Shown: positions 21,654-29,751, counted from the stretch's first letter. The stretch: DNA of 64,000 nucleotides from Terriglobia bacterium (GCA_028716525.1 JAQUPQ010000012.1:1-64000); one strand, 5' to 3'. A program made the numbers and translations. The notes: a model not told the origin generated them from the letters alone.

Positions 21654-22309
21654 CCGTCACACCTTTCGGGTGATTCTACCACGGGCGTTGTCAAAATGTC
21701 AGTTCCACTGGCGAGCAACCGTTCGAGTTGTTCCATCACCTCGTATGGACAATCCTGCTCCTCGAACTGTTCGCACCGTTCCGCCAGCGCCCGCGCCCCA
21801 CGCTCGAAGGCCAATCGTTCCGCGACGGCCAACCCGTTCGCGTGAGCACGGGCCAACTTTTCGGCGTCGGAAGCGAGCACAGCCCCGCAGTTGCAACATC
21901 GAAGTCCCTGATGCGCCTTATGGTTGGCGGCGTCACGTTCGGAAACAGCACACATCATGGCCGCTTCGTTTTCTAGTTTGCGCTTCCCGTTAAATTCCCT
22001 CTCGGAAATCAGCGTGGATTCGAGTCCCTTCAACGATTCCATGAGAGAACGATTCGTGTCGATAAGTTCTTTGTTCGTCTCAATCAGCGAATCGTTTGTG
22101 TCTGATTGCTTCGCGTTTGTCTTGATAAAACTTTCGTTCGTCGCGATGAGACGCTTGTTTATTTCTATGATTTTAGCATTGGGGATTGAGTCTACCTGTT
22201 CAAGTTCCAATATTCGTTTCTTCGCCGCTTGGAATTGACAATCGTCGCACGGTTCGTCACCGTCGAAAATATCATGGCAATCGCCGCAAATATCTCTGTG
22301 ATTTGTCAT
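21650..22309 (-). CDS. coiled-coil protein with heptad sequence repeats and Cys clusters
   Basis: The protein has 219 residues and GGGAGGGG before ATG 22309. It opens with ICGDCHDIFDGDEPCDDCQ, a four-Cys cluster. Residues about 50-92 hold consecutive 7-residue units (NESFIKT, NAKQSDT, NDSLIET, NKELIDT, NRSLMES), a near-perfect heptad coiled coil. RCCNCGAVL follows at about 138. It could be a scaffold that oligomerises; function unknown. Confidence 0.75.
   Translation of the reverse strand: MTNHRDICGDCHDIFDGDEPCDDCQFQAAKKRILELEQVDSIPNAKIIEINKRLIATNESFIKTNAKQSDTNDSLIETNKELIDTNRSLMESLKGLESTLISEREFNGKRKLENEAAMMCAVSERDAANHKAHQGLRCCNCGAVLASDAEKLARAHANGLAVAERLAFERGARALAERCEQFEEQDCPYEVMEQLERLLASGTDILTTPVVESPERCDG
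21673..21702 (-). promoter_or_regulatory. probable promoter for the lysis genes
   Basis: Minus-strand CTGACA (21697-21702) and TAGAAT (21673-21678), each matching consensus at five bases, are 18 bp apart within the 3' end of the preceding gene. The predicted start is near 21666. Confidence 0.45.
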
Positions 22310-22310
22310 C

Positions 22311-23723
22311 TCAATACCCCTCCCTTGGTTCCTGCCAATTCGTTCCCGGTTGCTCAGGATCGTACACGGCTTCCACGTCTCCCACCCATAGGCGCGGCAT
22401 TTCGGCGTGGAGCATCCTCACCCCACCATCTCCGATGCTGTCCTTGGCGATGTCCATCCGCAGCACGCTCGGCTTCTGCTCCGCACCCTCAATACTTTTC
22501 GTGTAGAAATACGGGTAGTGAAGGAGCAGAATCAGCTTTGCCGCTTGCTCGATTTCGCCCGACTCCTTGAGTTGTTCGATGGACGGAGGTGGCGGCTCCT
22601 TACCTGGGTTGAACTCGCTACGCCGAATCTGCGACACGACGATAACCGCGATGTCCAGTTCTCGCGCGAGGTCCACAAGCCCTTGCATGGCTTCGGCGAA
22701 CCGCTCATGTCGCGCCTGCCCCGACCGCACCTTCTCGCGGATGAGCTGGATGTAGTCGACAACCACGAAATCCAGGCCGTGCCGCTCCTTGTGCGCCGCC
22801 GCTTCCTGCCGAATGAACATGGAATCGATGCTCGTTCTGTCGCACAGATAGAGATTGAACCGAGCCGCTTCACTCGCCGCGTCCGCGAGCACCTTGAATT
22901 CGTTGCCGCGCACGTCGCATTCGATGATTCGCTTGGCCGGGATGCCCGACATCTGACACGCGAGCCGCGCCCATTGGACCCGTGACGTCTCTTCCAGCGA
23001 GAAGTAGATGCCACTCCTCCCTTGCGCTGCAAGGTTGCGAGCTGCCGTCATGGCGCAAACCGTTTTACCGTTCGATGGGCGTCCACCGATAACCGTTGGC
23101 GTCCCCCTCGGAATCTTCACCCCGCCGAAACCAATCGGCAACGTCTCGACAATCGGCTTGCCCGCCTCCAAGGCTGCGAAGAGTTCGTGCATCCCCTGGC
23201 TTGCCGACTGACACACCGACCCCGTGGACGCCAGCGACAAGGACGCGGCCGTGAAGTCGGCGCGCGACTGTGCCAGAAACTCCTCAACGGTTTCGTCCTC
23301 TCCGCCGTTCTCGAACGCCTCCGAAACGATGGACTGCGCCGCGTAGATGACGCGCCGGAGCGCCGCCTTGCGCGCGATTATGGTTGCGTAGTGTGCGACA
23401 TTGGCGACGGTCGCCACGGCTTCCGTCAAGCCTTCCAGCGCCATCACCCCACCGCACTTCTCAAGGTTCCCCGACTTTATCAGGTCGTTCCCGACGGTCA
23501 CAGAATCGATGGGCTCGCCCAACTTGGACAGCCGGAGCATGGATTCCCAAATGTACCGATGCTTCCAGGCGTAGAAGTCTGCCGATGTGATACGCGGGGC
23601 CGCCACGTGGAACGCCGCGTTGTTGAGGAGCACCGCTCCGAGCACGGCCGCTTCGGCTTCCAGGTTGTGCGGCGGAACGCGCCCACCCTCAGTTGTCGGC
23701 TGCTTTTTTGGCATTTCTTTCAT
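22311..23723 (-). CDS. dnaB: DnaB-type replicative DNA helicase
   Basis: The protein has 470 residues. The N-terminal domain PHNLEAEAAVLGAVLLNNAA... is followed by the RecA-like motor: Walker A GGRPSNGKT (213-221), SLEET, Walker B FVVVDYIQLI near 318-327, VVSQIRRSEFN and ESGEIEQAAKLILLL. It would unwind the fork as a hexamer loaded by the initiator encoded just upstream. The start is uncertain: ATGs at 23723 and 23714 both lack a good ribosome-binding site and overlap the upstream gene by 25-35 bases. Confidence 0.93.
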   Translation of the reverse strand: MKEMPKKQPTTEGGRVPPHNLEAEAAVLGAVLLNNAAFHVAAPRITSADFYAWKHRYIWESMLRLSKLGEPIDSVTVGNDLIKSGNLEKCGGVMALEGLTEAVATVANVAHYATIIARKAALRRVIYAAQSIVSEAFENGGEDETVEEFLAQSRADFTAASLSLASTGSVCQSASQGMHELFAALEAGKPIVETLPIGFGGVKIPRGTPTVIGGRPSNGKTVCAMTAARNLAAQGRSGIYFSLEETSRVQWARLACQMSGIPAKRIIECDVRGNEFKVLADAASEAARFNLYLCDRTSIDSMFIRQEAAAHKERHGLDFVVVDYIQLIREKVRSGQARHERFAEAMQGLVDLARELDIAVIVVSQIRRSEFNPGKEPPPPSIEQLKESGEIEQAAKLILLLHYPYFYTKSIEGAEQKPSVLRMDIAKDSIGDGGVRMLHAEMPRLWVGDVEAVYDPEQPGTNWQEPREGY

Positions 23724-24699
23724 CAATCAGTTTTTGAATCCGAGTCGCTTCGATTTCCCATGCCGCTTGTTTCTTCGGAGGTTCGACGATGCCAGGTCCG
23801 CCAGCCGCCCGGTTCGCCTTGTGCTGTCGGTCCAATTCGATACCGAGCCATCTAGATAGGAAGCGACTGAACCCACTCAACCCATCCTTGCGTCGCCTGT
23901 CCGTTGCCGCCGTCGCGAGAGCTTCACGGATGTCCAGCCCCTTGTCGATGTACAGACCACACGTTTGGACGGCGAGTTCCTGAGCTTCCTGCGCTCCGAG
24001 GTCGGGCCAGTACCAGAGGAGTCGAACCGCAGCGACGAACCTGTCTTTCTTCCCGCCTTTCAAAACTGCAATCTGTTCAAGAAGTTCTGGTGGCAACGCT
24101 TTCCAATCCCACTCGTTTTCGTTTCCTCTTGGATCTTCAATTTGAACGCGGGCGGGCGCGCGTTCTTGCACCTGCCTTTGTTCATGCACCTGTTCCTGAA
24201 CCTGATCCTGATCTTGGCTTCGAAGGGGCTTCGAAGGGTCTTCACATGCCGCATCGGAGGGGCATGTTTTGAGGGTTGAAATTTCGGTTTCTGTCAAGTC
24301 GTACAGCGGCCTGTAAATATCGACAAAGTGTTTTATTAACACCGACTTGGGTAGGTTCGAAAGTTCATTGAATAGGCCAATTCTTTTTTTGTCCTTGCCC
24401 TTGATGGTTTCCCCAAGTTGAAACTTTGCCATCTGCCGAACGAAGACCACTTCTACCTCGGCATCGTACTCACAAAAGCCTAGGTCAACCAGCGCAAGAA
24501 GCCCCTTCGTAGCCCCTTCGATGGTCAATCCAACGTCTTGGGCGATGTACTGGATTGGGCAGTAGTAGATGCCACACATGGTCGCGTGCGGCGAGGTGAT
24601 GAGGTACAGGGCGATGCGTTGCGCATCCGCGTTCTTTCGCAGTTGACGCCCCGTTTCTCCTATCCAGAATTTCGGCGAGACAATCCCGTAGTTTCTCAT
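23689..24699 (-). CDS. replication initiation / helicase-loading protein (winged-helix N-terminus)
   Basis: The protein has 336 residues. Residues 1-120 (RNYGIVSPKFWIGETGRQLR, ...ALYLITSPHATMCGIYYCP, YIAQDVGL, ALVDLGFCEYD) match the N-terminal domain of phage replisome organisers that precede DnaB. A low-complexity segment near residues 162-180 (QDQDQVQEQVHEQRQVQE) is encoded by short tandem repeats. The C-terminal half is helical. Position directly upstream of dnaB supports a lambda O or DnaD-like role. Confidence 0.75.
   Translation of the reverse strand: MRNYGIVSPKFWIGETGRQLRKNADAQRIALYLITSPHATMCGIYYCPIQYIAQDVGLTIEGATKGLLALVDLGFCEYDAEVEVVFVRQMAKFQLGETIKGKDKKRIGLFNELSNLPKSVLIKHFVDIYRPLYDLTETEISTLKTCPSDAACEDPSKPLRSQDQDQVQEQVHEQRQVQERAPARVQIEDPRGNENEWDWKALPPELLEQIAVLKGGKKDRFVAAVRLLWYWPDLGAQEAQELAVQTCGLYIDKGLDIREALATAATDRRRKDGLSGFSRFLSRWLGIELDRQHKANRAAGGPGIVEPPKKQAAWEIEATRIQKLIDERNAKKAADN
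24161..24217. other. candidate replication origin: short repeats inside the initiator gene
   Basis: About 57 bp of imperfect 6-base repeats related to CAGGAT/CAGGTT/CAGGAA (minus strand) encode the Gln-Asp/Glu-rich segment of the initiator. Lambdoid initiators likewise carry their origin iterons in the middle of the gene. Assignment is by analogy only. Confidence 0.4.
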
Positions 24700-24869
24700 C
24701 TACCCGCCTCGCTGTCCGCTTCCCGCCGCAGGTCCGCGAGCACGCCGTCAACGACGTCGCCGACGTGAACCGGCCGGTCGTCTCGTATCCCGAGCGCCCG
24801 CCGCTTCTCCATCAAGCGCCGGTTCGCGGATTCGAGTTGTGCCTGGATTTCAGCTTGTGAATCGACCAT
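24696..24869 (-). CDS. small coiled-coil protein upstream of the initiator
   Basis: The protein has 57 residues starting MVDSQAEIQAQLESANRRLM. ATG 24869 follows GGAGGG; the frame is open further upstream through the leader. It is helical and charged, with a short GDVVDGVLADLRRE segment. Its stop overlaps the initiator start as ATGA, so translation of the initiator is probably coupled to it. The gene lies behind a leader that can form a pseudoknot. Confidence 0.7.
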   Translation of the reverse strand: MVDSQAEIQAQLESANRRLMEKRRALGIRDDRPVHVGDVVDGVLADLRREADSEAGR

Positions 24870-24907
24870 CGCCGGACCCTCCGAACGTGTCGCCGCCTCG
24901 ATTCGAA

Positions 24908-24991
24908 CCACCTACGCTGCGATGTCCAGCCCGGGAGGGAAGAACACGTAGGTGGCCCGAATAGAAACGGTGACTGTTCCTGGACATCGCA
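24908..24991 (-). promoter_or_regulatory. leader RNA capable of forming a pseudoknot
   Basis: On the minus-strand RNA the order is arm A (24991-24980), arm B (24955-24947), arm A' (24929-24918), arm B' (24916-24908). A and A' are perfectly complementary over 12 bp, B and B' over 9 bp, and the arms interleave. A' and B' are one base apart, so the stems could stack. The predicted transcript start is 24990-24991, the first base of arm A. B' contains AGGTGG, which resembles a ribosome-binding site. Confidence 0.6.
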
Positions 24992-24996
24992 CTACC

Positions 24997-25025
24997 CTTC
25001 TAACTCCTATCGCCTCCGAAGTCAA
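24997..25025 (-). promoter_or_regulatory. sigma70-type promoter of the replication operon
   Basis: Minus-strand TTGACT (25020-25025, overlapping the upstream stop codon) and TAGAAG (24997-25002) are 17 bp apart. The predicted start coincides with the first pseudoknot arm. Confidence 0.6.
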
Positions 25026-25495
25026 GTCGTTCGCACGAACGTACCGATCCATCCGCAGCGCGGGCACGTAGTTGTGTGCGGGTCTCCAAGCGGCCGAATC
25101 ACCGCACTGCTTCGAAGTCGTTCGCTCCAACCATGCGGAATATTCATGAAAATTGCACGCATCTCCCACGCCGAACCAAACGGTTCGCCACACCATGGGC
25201 ACGCGGCCGGGCTGTGCCGGTGCGGAGAGAACGCGGTCAGCTTGAGGGACAGGGCACGCTTGTCGGCATCTAGGCGCATTTCGAGGGCAGAGCGCTCGTC
25301 GACCGGCGGCACCGCCCCCACGTTGTGTTCAAGCGGCTCGGGCTCCGCGTAGATGAACGGCTCGCCGGGTCCGTCGCTTGAGCAGACCCGCACGAGGTCG
25401 CCGGGGTGGCACTCGGATAAAATGCATGCTTCCCAATCCATGTTCCCCATGCCGACCTCAACAAGGCGTTCCATCCAACCGATTTCCTTTTTCAT
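25022..25495 (-). CDS. hypothetical protein with zinc-ribbon C-terminus
   Basis: The protein has 157 residues starting MKKEIGWMERLVEVGMGN. ATG 25495 overlaps the upstream stop and has GGGGAGAAG before it. ACPWCGEPFGSAWEMRA and, 45 residues later, TTCPRCGWIGTF form a two-part zinc ribbon. The N-terminal half is acidic. Function unknown. Confidence 0.75.
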   Translation of the reverse strand: MKKEIGWMERLVEVGMGNMDWEACILSECHPGDLVRVCSSDGPGEPFIYAEPEPLEHNVGAVPPVDERSALEMRLDADKRALSLKLTAFSPHRHSPAACPWCGEPFGSAWEMRAIFMNIPHGWSERLRSSAVIRPLGDPHTTTCPRCGWIGTFVRTT

Positions 25496-26088
25496 TTCTT
25501 CTCCCCGTGCCAAAGCACTTCGAAATCGAAGTGCGTCCCGAGTGCTTCCCAAATCGTAACGCGCCCCTCGTCAAACCCCTTCACCTCGTTGTCGAGAAGC
25601 ACCACGTGGGACGGTTCCGTTGCCTCACCTTGGGCAAACCGCAGCCCGCGCGGAGTCGGACGCCAGAGGCCGCTAGAGCGCTTGGCGGGGTCGTCGTTCA
25701 CGGCCTGCTCTACCAACCCCCAATGTGTGAGCTTCGCATAGTCACCGCCGCGCACCGGAATCGTGCGGATGTCCACGAACGTGCCGGGCGGCTTGGCCAG
25801 GTATTCCCGACACAACAGGATGAGGAACCGGGCCATGTCGGCGTTCATCGCGCGACGGTACGACTTCACAAGGCGGTCGCAGCACGGGCATCGGATGCCG
25901 TCGGCGGCACCGGCTTGGACCTGCCAACGGAGGTCGGCGAGAATGCGGACTGGCCCGGGGCTAAGCATGCTCTCACTGCTTGCTTCGTAGTGCTGGAACC
26001 CAAGTGCCAGTTGCGCGCGTTGCGACGGAGACCCCGGGTTCGCCGGGGCGCTCGGTTGCGAGTAGCCACTATTTTTGATGAACGCCAC
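25492..26088 (-). CDS. hypothetical protein with CPCC motif
   Basis: The protein has 198 residues from a GTG at 26088 after GAGGTG; another GTG at 26100 overlaps the previous stop. A disordered N-terminus precedes GIRCPCCDRLVKSYRRAMN, and the remaining 110 residues (ARFLILLCREYLAKPPGTFVD, THWGLVEQAV, RPTPRGLRFAQGE) look like a winged-helix domain. The pattern suggests a DNA-binding accessory of replication or recombination. Confidence 0.7.
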   Translation of the reverse strand: MAFIKNSGYSQPSAPANPGSPSQRAQLALGFQHYEASSESMLSPGPVRILADLRWQVQAGAADGIRCPCCDRLVKSYRRAMNADMARFLILLCREYLAKPPGTFVDIRTIPVRGGDYAKLTHWGLVEQAVNDDPAKRSSGLWRPTPRGLRFAQGEATEPSHVVLLDNEVKGFDEGRVTIWEALGTHFDFEVLWHGEKK

Positions 26089-26096
26089 GGTACACC

Positions 26097-26567
26097 TCAC
26101 TCTTTCGTTGCCAGCGCGTATTCTTCCTTCGGCTTCCACTCTCCGGGCTTCTCCTTCCACGGGTCTGGCAAGTCCGCCAAGCACTTGTCACAGAGCCGAT
26201 AGCCCGGCTTGTGCGACTGGCTGTTGTCGGGAATCGCCGAGACACGACCGCACTTCGGGCACGCGACGAACAACGGCTTTCCGGGAATCGACTCGGGCCA
26301 GTTGATTAGGTTGCTCACGATGCTCCGTAGCGTGTGGACTTCATGCGTGTAGTGGTCAACCAATCTTGCCGATGGTGCGTTGTTCACCATGAATTGCAAC
26401 GTGCGACTGCGCTCGCGCTCGTTTTCAAACGCGGAGGTGAGCTTCCCGAACTGCGCGCACAACCGCTCTTCGCGACCGCGCGACAACTTGAGGTCGAACT
26501 CCGCGCTAGCCGCCCGTTTCTCGGCTTCCCCTAATCGCTCCGTCAACGTCTTTTTCTTTACGCTCAT
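26097..26567 (-). CDS. coiled-coil protein with zinc ribbon
   Basis: The protein has 156 residues with GGAGGGAA before ATG 26567. Residues 5-60 form a coiled coil (LTERLGEAEKRAASAEFDL...), and ACPKCGRVSAIPDNSQSHKP followed by GYRLCDKC makes a zinc ribbon at about 103-128. Located between the annealing-protein gene and the CPCC gene. Function unknown. Confidence 0.75.
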   Translation of the reverse strand: MSVKKKTLTERLGEAEKRAASAEFDLKLSRGREERLCAQFGKLTSAFENERERSRTLQFMVNNAPSARLVDHYTHEVHTLRSIVSNLINWPESIPGKPLFVACPKCGRVSAIPDNSQSHKPGYRLCDKCLADLPDPWKEKPGEWKPKEEYALATKE

Positions 26568-26576
26568 TTTTCCCTC

Positions 26577-27863
26577 CTAGAATTCTTCATCCTGGTCGTT
26601 CGGCGGCATCTCCATCTCGGGCGGCCCACTCGGCTCGGGCTCACCTTGCGGTACGAGGTTCAGCGTCGGACCGTCGGCGGGCTGTCCCTTCTTGCGCGAC
26701 CGCTTGTTCGCCAACTCGATTTCCGCGATGCACCGCTCCAACTCTTCGACGGGTGCGCCTTCGATGGGGCCGCCGAGAGCCGCGCGGATTTGCTCGTCGG
26801 TCATCTTGTAGGTGGTGTGCAGCCGGCCCATCAGCGTGTCGAACAGGCGAGGTGTGGCCGTGCTCGCGGGTTCGGACGTCTCCGGCTTCGTCACGACGTG
26901 GACGGCCGGGGCGGGCTTCGGCGGCTCGGCGGCCTTCGCTGTCTCTGCAACCGGAGGCGGGTCCGCAGGATTGGGCGTCTCGACCGGCGCGGGGTCGGCG
27001 GGCTTCGCGGCCGGAGCCGGGGCAGCCGTCGACTTCGGCGCGGGCGCTTGCCCGGCCAGCGAGAGGTCGAAGAACTCCTCCCGCCGCGCGTGTCCTTCCG
27101 CCAAGGCGTTGTATATCTCCCGCATCTTGGGCAGCTCATCCACGATGATAGCGTCCACACCGTGCCCAAGGTTGCCTTCGAGCATGACCTGGCTAACCCC
27201 CAGCTCTTCGAACGCGAGCACCATCGCCGCAACGCGGTCCTTCAACGGCTTGGACCCGTCGCCCTTCTTGATGGTTTCGGTGCACATTTCCAGCGCCTCG
27301 TCAACGATGTCGAAGGGGATGATGTTCTGGATACAGGCGCGCACCCGGCGCTGTGCCACGCTCGCCACGGCCTCGTACCTGTCCCGCTCCGAGGTCAGCA
27401 AGACCGGGCCGTTCGAGGTGTCGCGGATGTACTTGACCCAGAACTCGATTCGCTTCCGGGTGTTCGACTGCATGTCCCAAGCGTAGGTCTCTACCCGCGC
27501 TCTTTCGTCCTCGAAATCGAGGATGCGCCACCCCGCGTCGATGTTGCCCATGGCCCCGACCAGCGCCTCCATGAGACGGATGGACGGCCCCGAGACGTGC
27601 GACCCGCCGCGCGGAAATCGGAACGTGGCCTTCTCGGCGAAGCGCAGCCGCCCGCACACGTCCTTGATGGACCGCTTGATGTCCAGGTAGTTGCGCGGAG
27701 CCGAGCGCGCGAGCATGACCATCGCCTGGGTTTCCGACATTACTCTCGATGCGTCCACGGTTGCCGACGGCACGATTGCCGACGGGAGAACCGGAGCGAG
27801 CGCGAGCGCTTGCGGGTCCACGACCTTGACGGTCCCCTGCCATTCCTGATTCTTATCTGCCAT
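26577..27863 (-). CDS. putative single-strand annealing / recombination protein
   Basis: The protein has 428 residues. Residues 40-205 carry the conserved block of a widespread phage family: SAPRNYLDIKRSIKDVC, AEKATFRFPRGGSHVSGPSI, RLMEALVGAMGNIDAGWRIL, ETYAWDMQSNTRKRIEFWVK, ASVAQRRVRACIQNIIPFDI. Position next to a RecB-like nuclease supports a RecT/Rad52-like annealing role, which I infer. Residues about 265-330 are Pro/Ala-rich and disordered and the C-terminus is acidic, as in single-strand-binding partners. Confidence 0.6.
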   Translation of the reverse strand: MADKNQEWQGTVKVVDPQALALAPVLPSAIVPSATVDASRVMSETQAMVMLARSAPRNYLDIKRSIKDVCGRLRFAEKATFRFPRGGSHVSGPSIRLMEALVGAMGNIDAGWRILDFEDERARVETYAWDMQSNTRKRIEFWVKYIRDTSNGPVLLTSERDRYEAVASVAQRRVRACIQNIIPFDIVDEALEMCTETIKKGDGSKPLKDRVAAMVLAFEELGVSQVMLEGNLGHGVDAIIVDELPKMREIYNALAEGHARREEFFDLSLAGQAPAPKSTAAPAPAAKPADPAPVETPNPADPPPVAETAKAAEPPKPAPAVHVVTKPETSEPASTATPRLFDTLMGRLHTTYKMTDEQIRAALGGPIEGAPVEELERCIAEIELANKRSRKKGQPADGPTLNLVPQGEPEPSGPPEMEMPPNDQDEEF

Positions 27864-27885
27864 TTCGATCCCCTTTCGACACCGC

Positions 27886-28335
27886 CTACTTCTTGGCGGC
27901 TTTGTTCTTTCTCAGCACCTTGGCGTACTTCCACGCCCGTCCGGTGATGTCGTTAATAGACGAACGGTTGCGGTCCTGAACTTCCGCCTTGAACGCTTCC
28001 AGTTCCGCACCGGACAAGCCGGAGCACGCCTTGTCGTAGACGAACCGATCGTCTTGCCCCGCCACCGTCGCGCAACTTTCCAAGGCAGCCGTCAACGCCT
28101 CGTCATGCGCGTCACACCATTCGGGAAAACTGCCATTGAGCCACCCGAAGATACGTTGTTCCGCTTCCTTCTCTTTGCAGAATAGAAGCAACCCGCCAAC
28201 GCTCACATCGTCCTCGCACCGCTTCGCCCCGTAGTGCCCCTCGCCGAGAGTGAGCGCCACGGCAACGGCGGTCGCATCGTCGGGAGCGTAGAACGTCACG
28301 GCGTCGCTCGGATTGATGACCTCGTACAACTTCAC
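27886..28335 (-). CDS. hypothetical protein in the recombination module
   Basis: The protein has 149 residues with a GTG start at 28335 after GGAGG. It has a beta-alpha start (MKLYEVINPSDAVTFYAPDD, ATAVAVALTLGEGHYGA), an internal Cys-containing helix, and a basic Lys-rich tail. It sits between the nuclease and the annealing-protein gene and may act with them, but no motif shows how. Confidence 0.7.
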   Translation of the reverse strand: MKLYEVINPSDAVTFYAPDDATAVAVALTLGEGHYGAKRCEDDVSVGGLLLFCKEKEAEQRIFGWLNGSFPEWCDAHDEALTAALESCATVAGQDDRFVYDKACSGLSGAELEAFKAEVQDRNRSSINDITGRAWKYAKVLRKNKAAKK

Positions 28336-28345
28336 ATTGGCCTCC

Positions 28346-29161
28346 TCAAACGTTCGGGAGTCGCCGTTGGCGCTCCGAGATGTGACGACACACCCACCAC
28401 AATCCGCACCAAACCGGCGAGCAATTCCACGACCCCGGCGGACACGGCGGGAAGTCCCCGTGCTCTATCATCCGCAGCATGATTCCCGCGCCGTGTTGCA
28501 ACGCCACCCAATCCGCGTCGTCTCGTACCGTGGTTCGGTCGTCTCGCTTCGCCCCGTCCTTCGAATCGAAGAACACCTCGAACACCGTCGCGGCCGGTTC
28601 GATGCCACGGTCGGCGACGAAGAGCTTTCGATAGATGGTGGCTTGGTTCTCCTTATGCTCCCGCCCCTTCGGCCACCGCTTGCCTGCCGTCTTCCAGTCG
28701 ACGAGCTTGTTGTCCGCCGTCGTGAGGTCGATATACCCCACCCAAGTGACCGGCAGCTCCGGCCCCTGGTACTTGACGAACTGCTCAACTGAGGCGGGCC
28801 GGTACAACGGGGCTACCGTGGCCGCCAATACGCGGGAGAACTCGACCGCCCTGTCTACCCCCTCGGATAGCAGACGGCCAAGGGCGGGCCTATCATCGCG
28901 CGCACAGAGCACGCCGTCCTTCTCGACCCGCTCGCGGTACTTGGTTGCAGCCGCGTCGGCAAGGTCGGATGCCGGGAGGTCCACACCCGTGACGATTTTC
29001 TGCCGAAAGTTGGCTTCGGCCGCGCCGTGCAACCCGCTCCCGACGTGCGCCGCGATGCCGGGCGGAATCTTGATGCCCTGGTTGTGCACGTAATCCCACT
29101 GCGCCGGGCACTTGAAGAACTGCCCGTAGGATGACGCCGTCAGGTGGTCCAGTGTCGTCAA
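28346..29161 (-). CDS. PD-(D/E)XK (RecB/Cas4-like) nuclease with probable Fe-S cluster
   Basis: The protein has 271 residues. LTASSYGQFFKCPAQWDYVH, HVGSGLHGAAEA, the catalytic core YIDLTTADNKLVDWKTAGKR (Asp145, Asp155, Lys157) and KENQATIYRKLF (Gln motif) match the PDDEXK_1/Cas4-like nuclease fold. Cys18 plus Cys240, 247, 252 and 258 resemble the Fe-S set of Cas4 and AddB. It probably resects DNA ends for the neighbouring annealing protein. The start is a TTG overlapping the upstream stop. Confidence 0.82.
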   Translation of the reverse strand: MTTLDHLTASSYGQFFKCPAQWDYVHNQGIKIPPGIAAHVGSGLHGAAEANFRQKIVTGVDLPASDLADAAATKYRERVEKDGVLCARDDRPALGRLLSEGVDRAVEFSRVLAATVAPLYRPASVEQFVKYQGPELPVTWVGYIDLTTADNKLVDWKTAGKRWPKGREHKENQATIYRKLFVADRGIEPAATVFEVFFDSKDGAKRDDRTTVRDDADWVALQHGAGIMLRMIEHGDFPPCPPGSWNCSPVWCGLWWVCRHISERQRRLPNV

Positions 29162-29427
29162 CGCTGCCCCCCCGTCAACCCGGCGTACCAGAGGGCCGCC
29201 GCGATGAGTTCCGAATTCTTGAGCGGCGCGAGCACGGCTTCGCGGTCCATGTCGAGCGCCCCGGCGAGACGTTCCAACCCGGCCAGCGCGGGACGCCCGG
29301 CCTTGAGGGACATCTCAAGCGCCTGTCGCGACACCCCGCACTTTCCGGCGAGTTGCGCGAACGTCATGCCGTGCGTTGCGGCCCGGATTTTCACGCGGGC
29401 GTACTCGGGCGTATAGTAGCGAGGCAT
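29158..29427 (-). CDS. Cro/C1-type (XRE) helix-turn-helix protein
   Basis: The protein has 89 residues. KIRAATHGMTFAQLAGKCGV followed by SRQALEMSLKAGRPALAGLE is an XRE-type helix-turn-helix with the usual TxxQLAxxxGVS pattern. The C-terminus is a short helix. The start directly follows the upstream TAG. It may regulate the early promoters, including the dyad-bearing one at 30531-30559; that link is speculative. Confidence 0.75.
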   Translation of the reverse strand: MPRYYTPEYARVKIRAATHGMTFAQLAGKCGVSRQALEMSLKAGRPALAGLERLAGALDMDREAVLAPLKNSELIAAALWYAGLTGGQR

Positions 29428-29751
29428 CTACTTCACCGCCTTGAATTCTGTTGTCTTGTACAGTTCGGAGTACACCTCGGTCAGCCTGGGTAGAAAAGAT
29501 TCTCTGAATCCACAGAGCAACGTCATATAAAGAGGACACTGGTTTTTCGATTCGCCGCACATCCCGCCATATGGAAGATTTACGATTCCGTCACACAGCA
29601 ACGAACTCGGCGGTTGTCCCCACCTTGGGTTGCTACCTGCCAGGCGCAGAGCAACCAGACCAATCCACCCGTAGGTATCGTAGAACTTCTGCGCCTTCTT
29701 CGGCGTCTTGAGCAGCCCGGCAATCTCTTTCCACGTCCAAGCCTTCATCAT
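29428..29751 (-). CDS. hypothetical protein, AT-richer
   Basis: The protein has 107 residues starting MMKAWTWKEIAGLLKTPKKA; AGGAGAGA precedes tandem ATGs at 29751 and 29748. Four Cys (LLCDG, GGMCGE, NQCPLY, LLCGF) suggest metal binding or disulfides. It is first after the 147-base gap that may hold a promoter. Confidence 0.65.
   Translation of the reverse strand: MMKAWTWKEIAGLLKTPKKAQKFYDTYGWIGLVALRLAGSNPRWGQPPSSLLCDGIVNLPYGGMCGESKNQCPLYMTLLCGFRESFLPRLTEVYSELYKTTEFKAVK

Noticed and set aside
24912..25202. 96-codon minus-strand frame through the pseudoknot leader
   Set aside because: Most of it lies upstream of the predicted transcript start and overlaps the zinc-ribbon gene; no ribosome-binding site.
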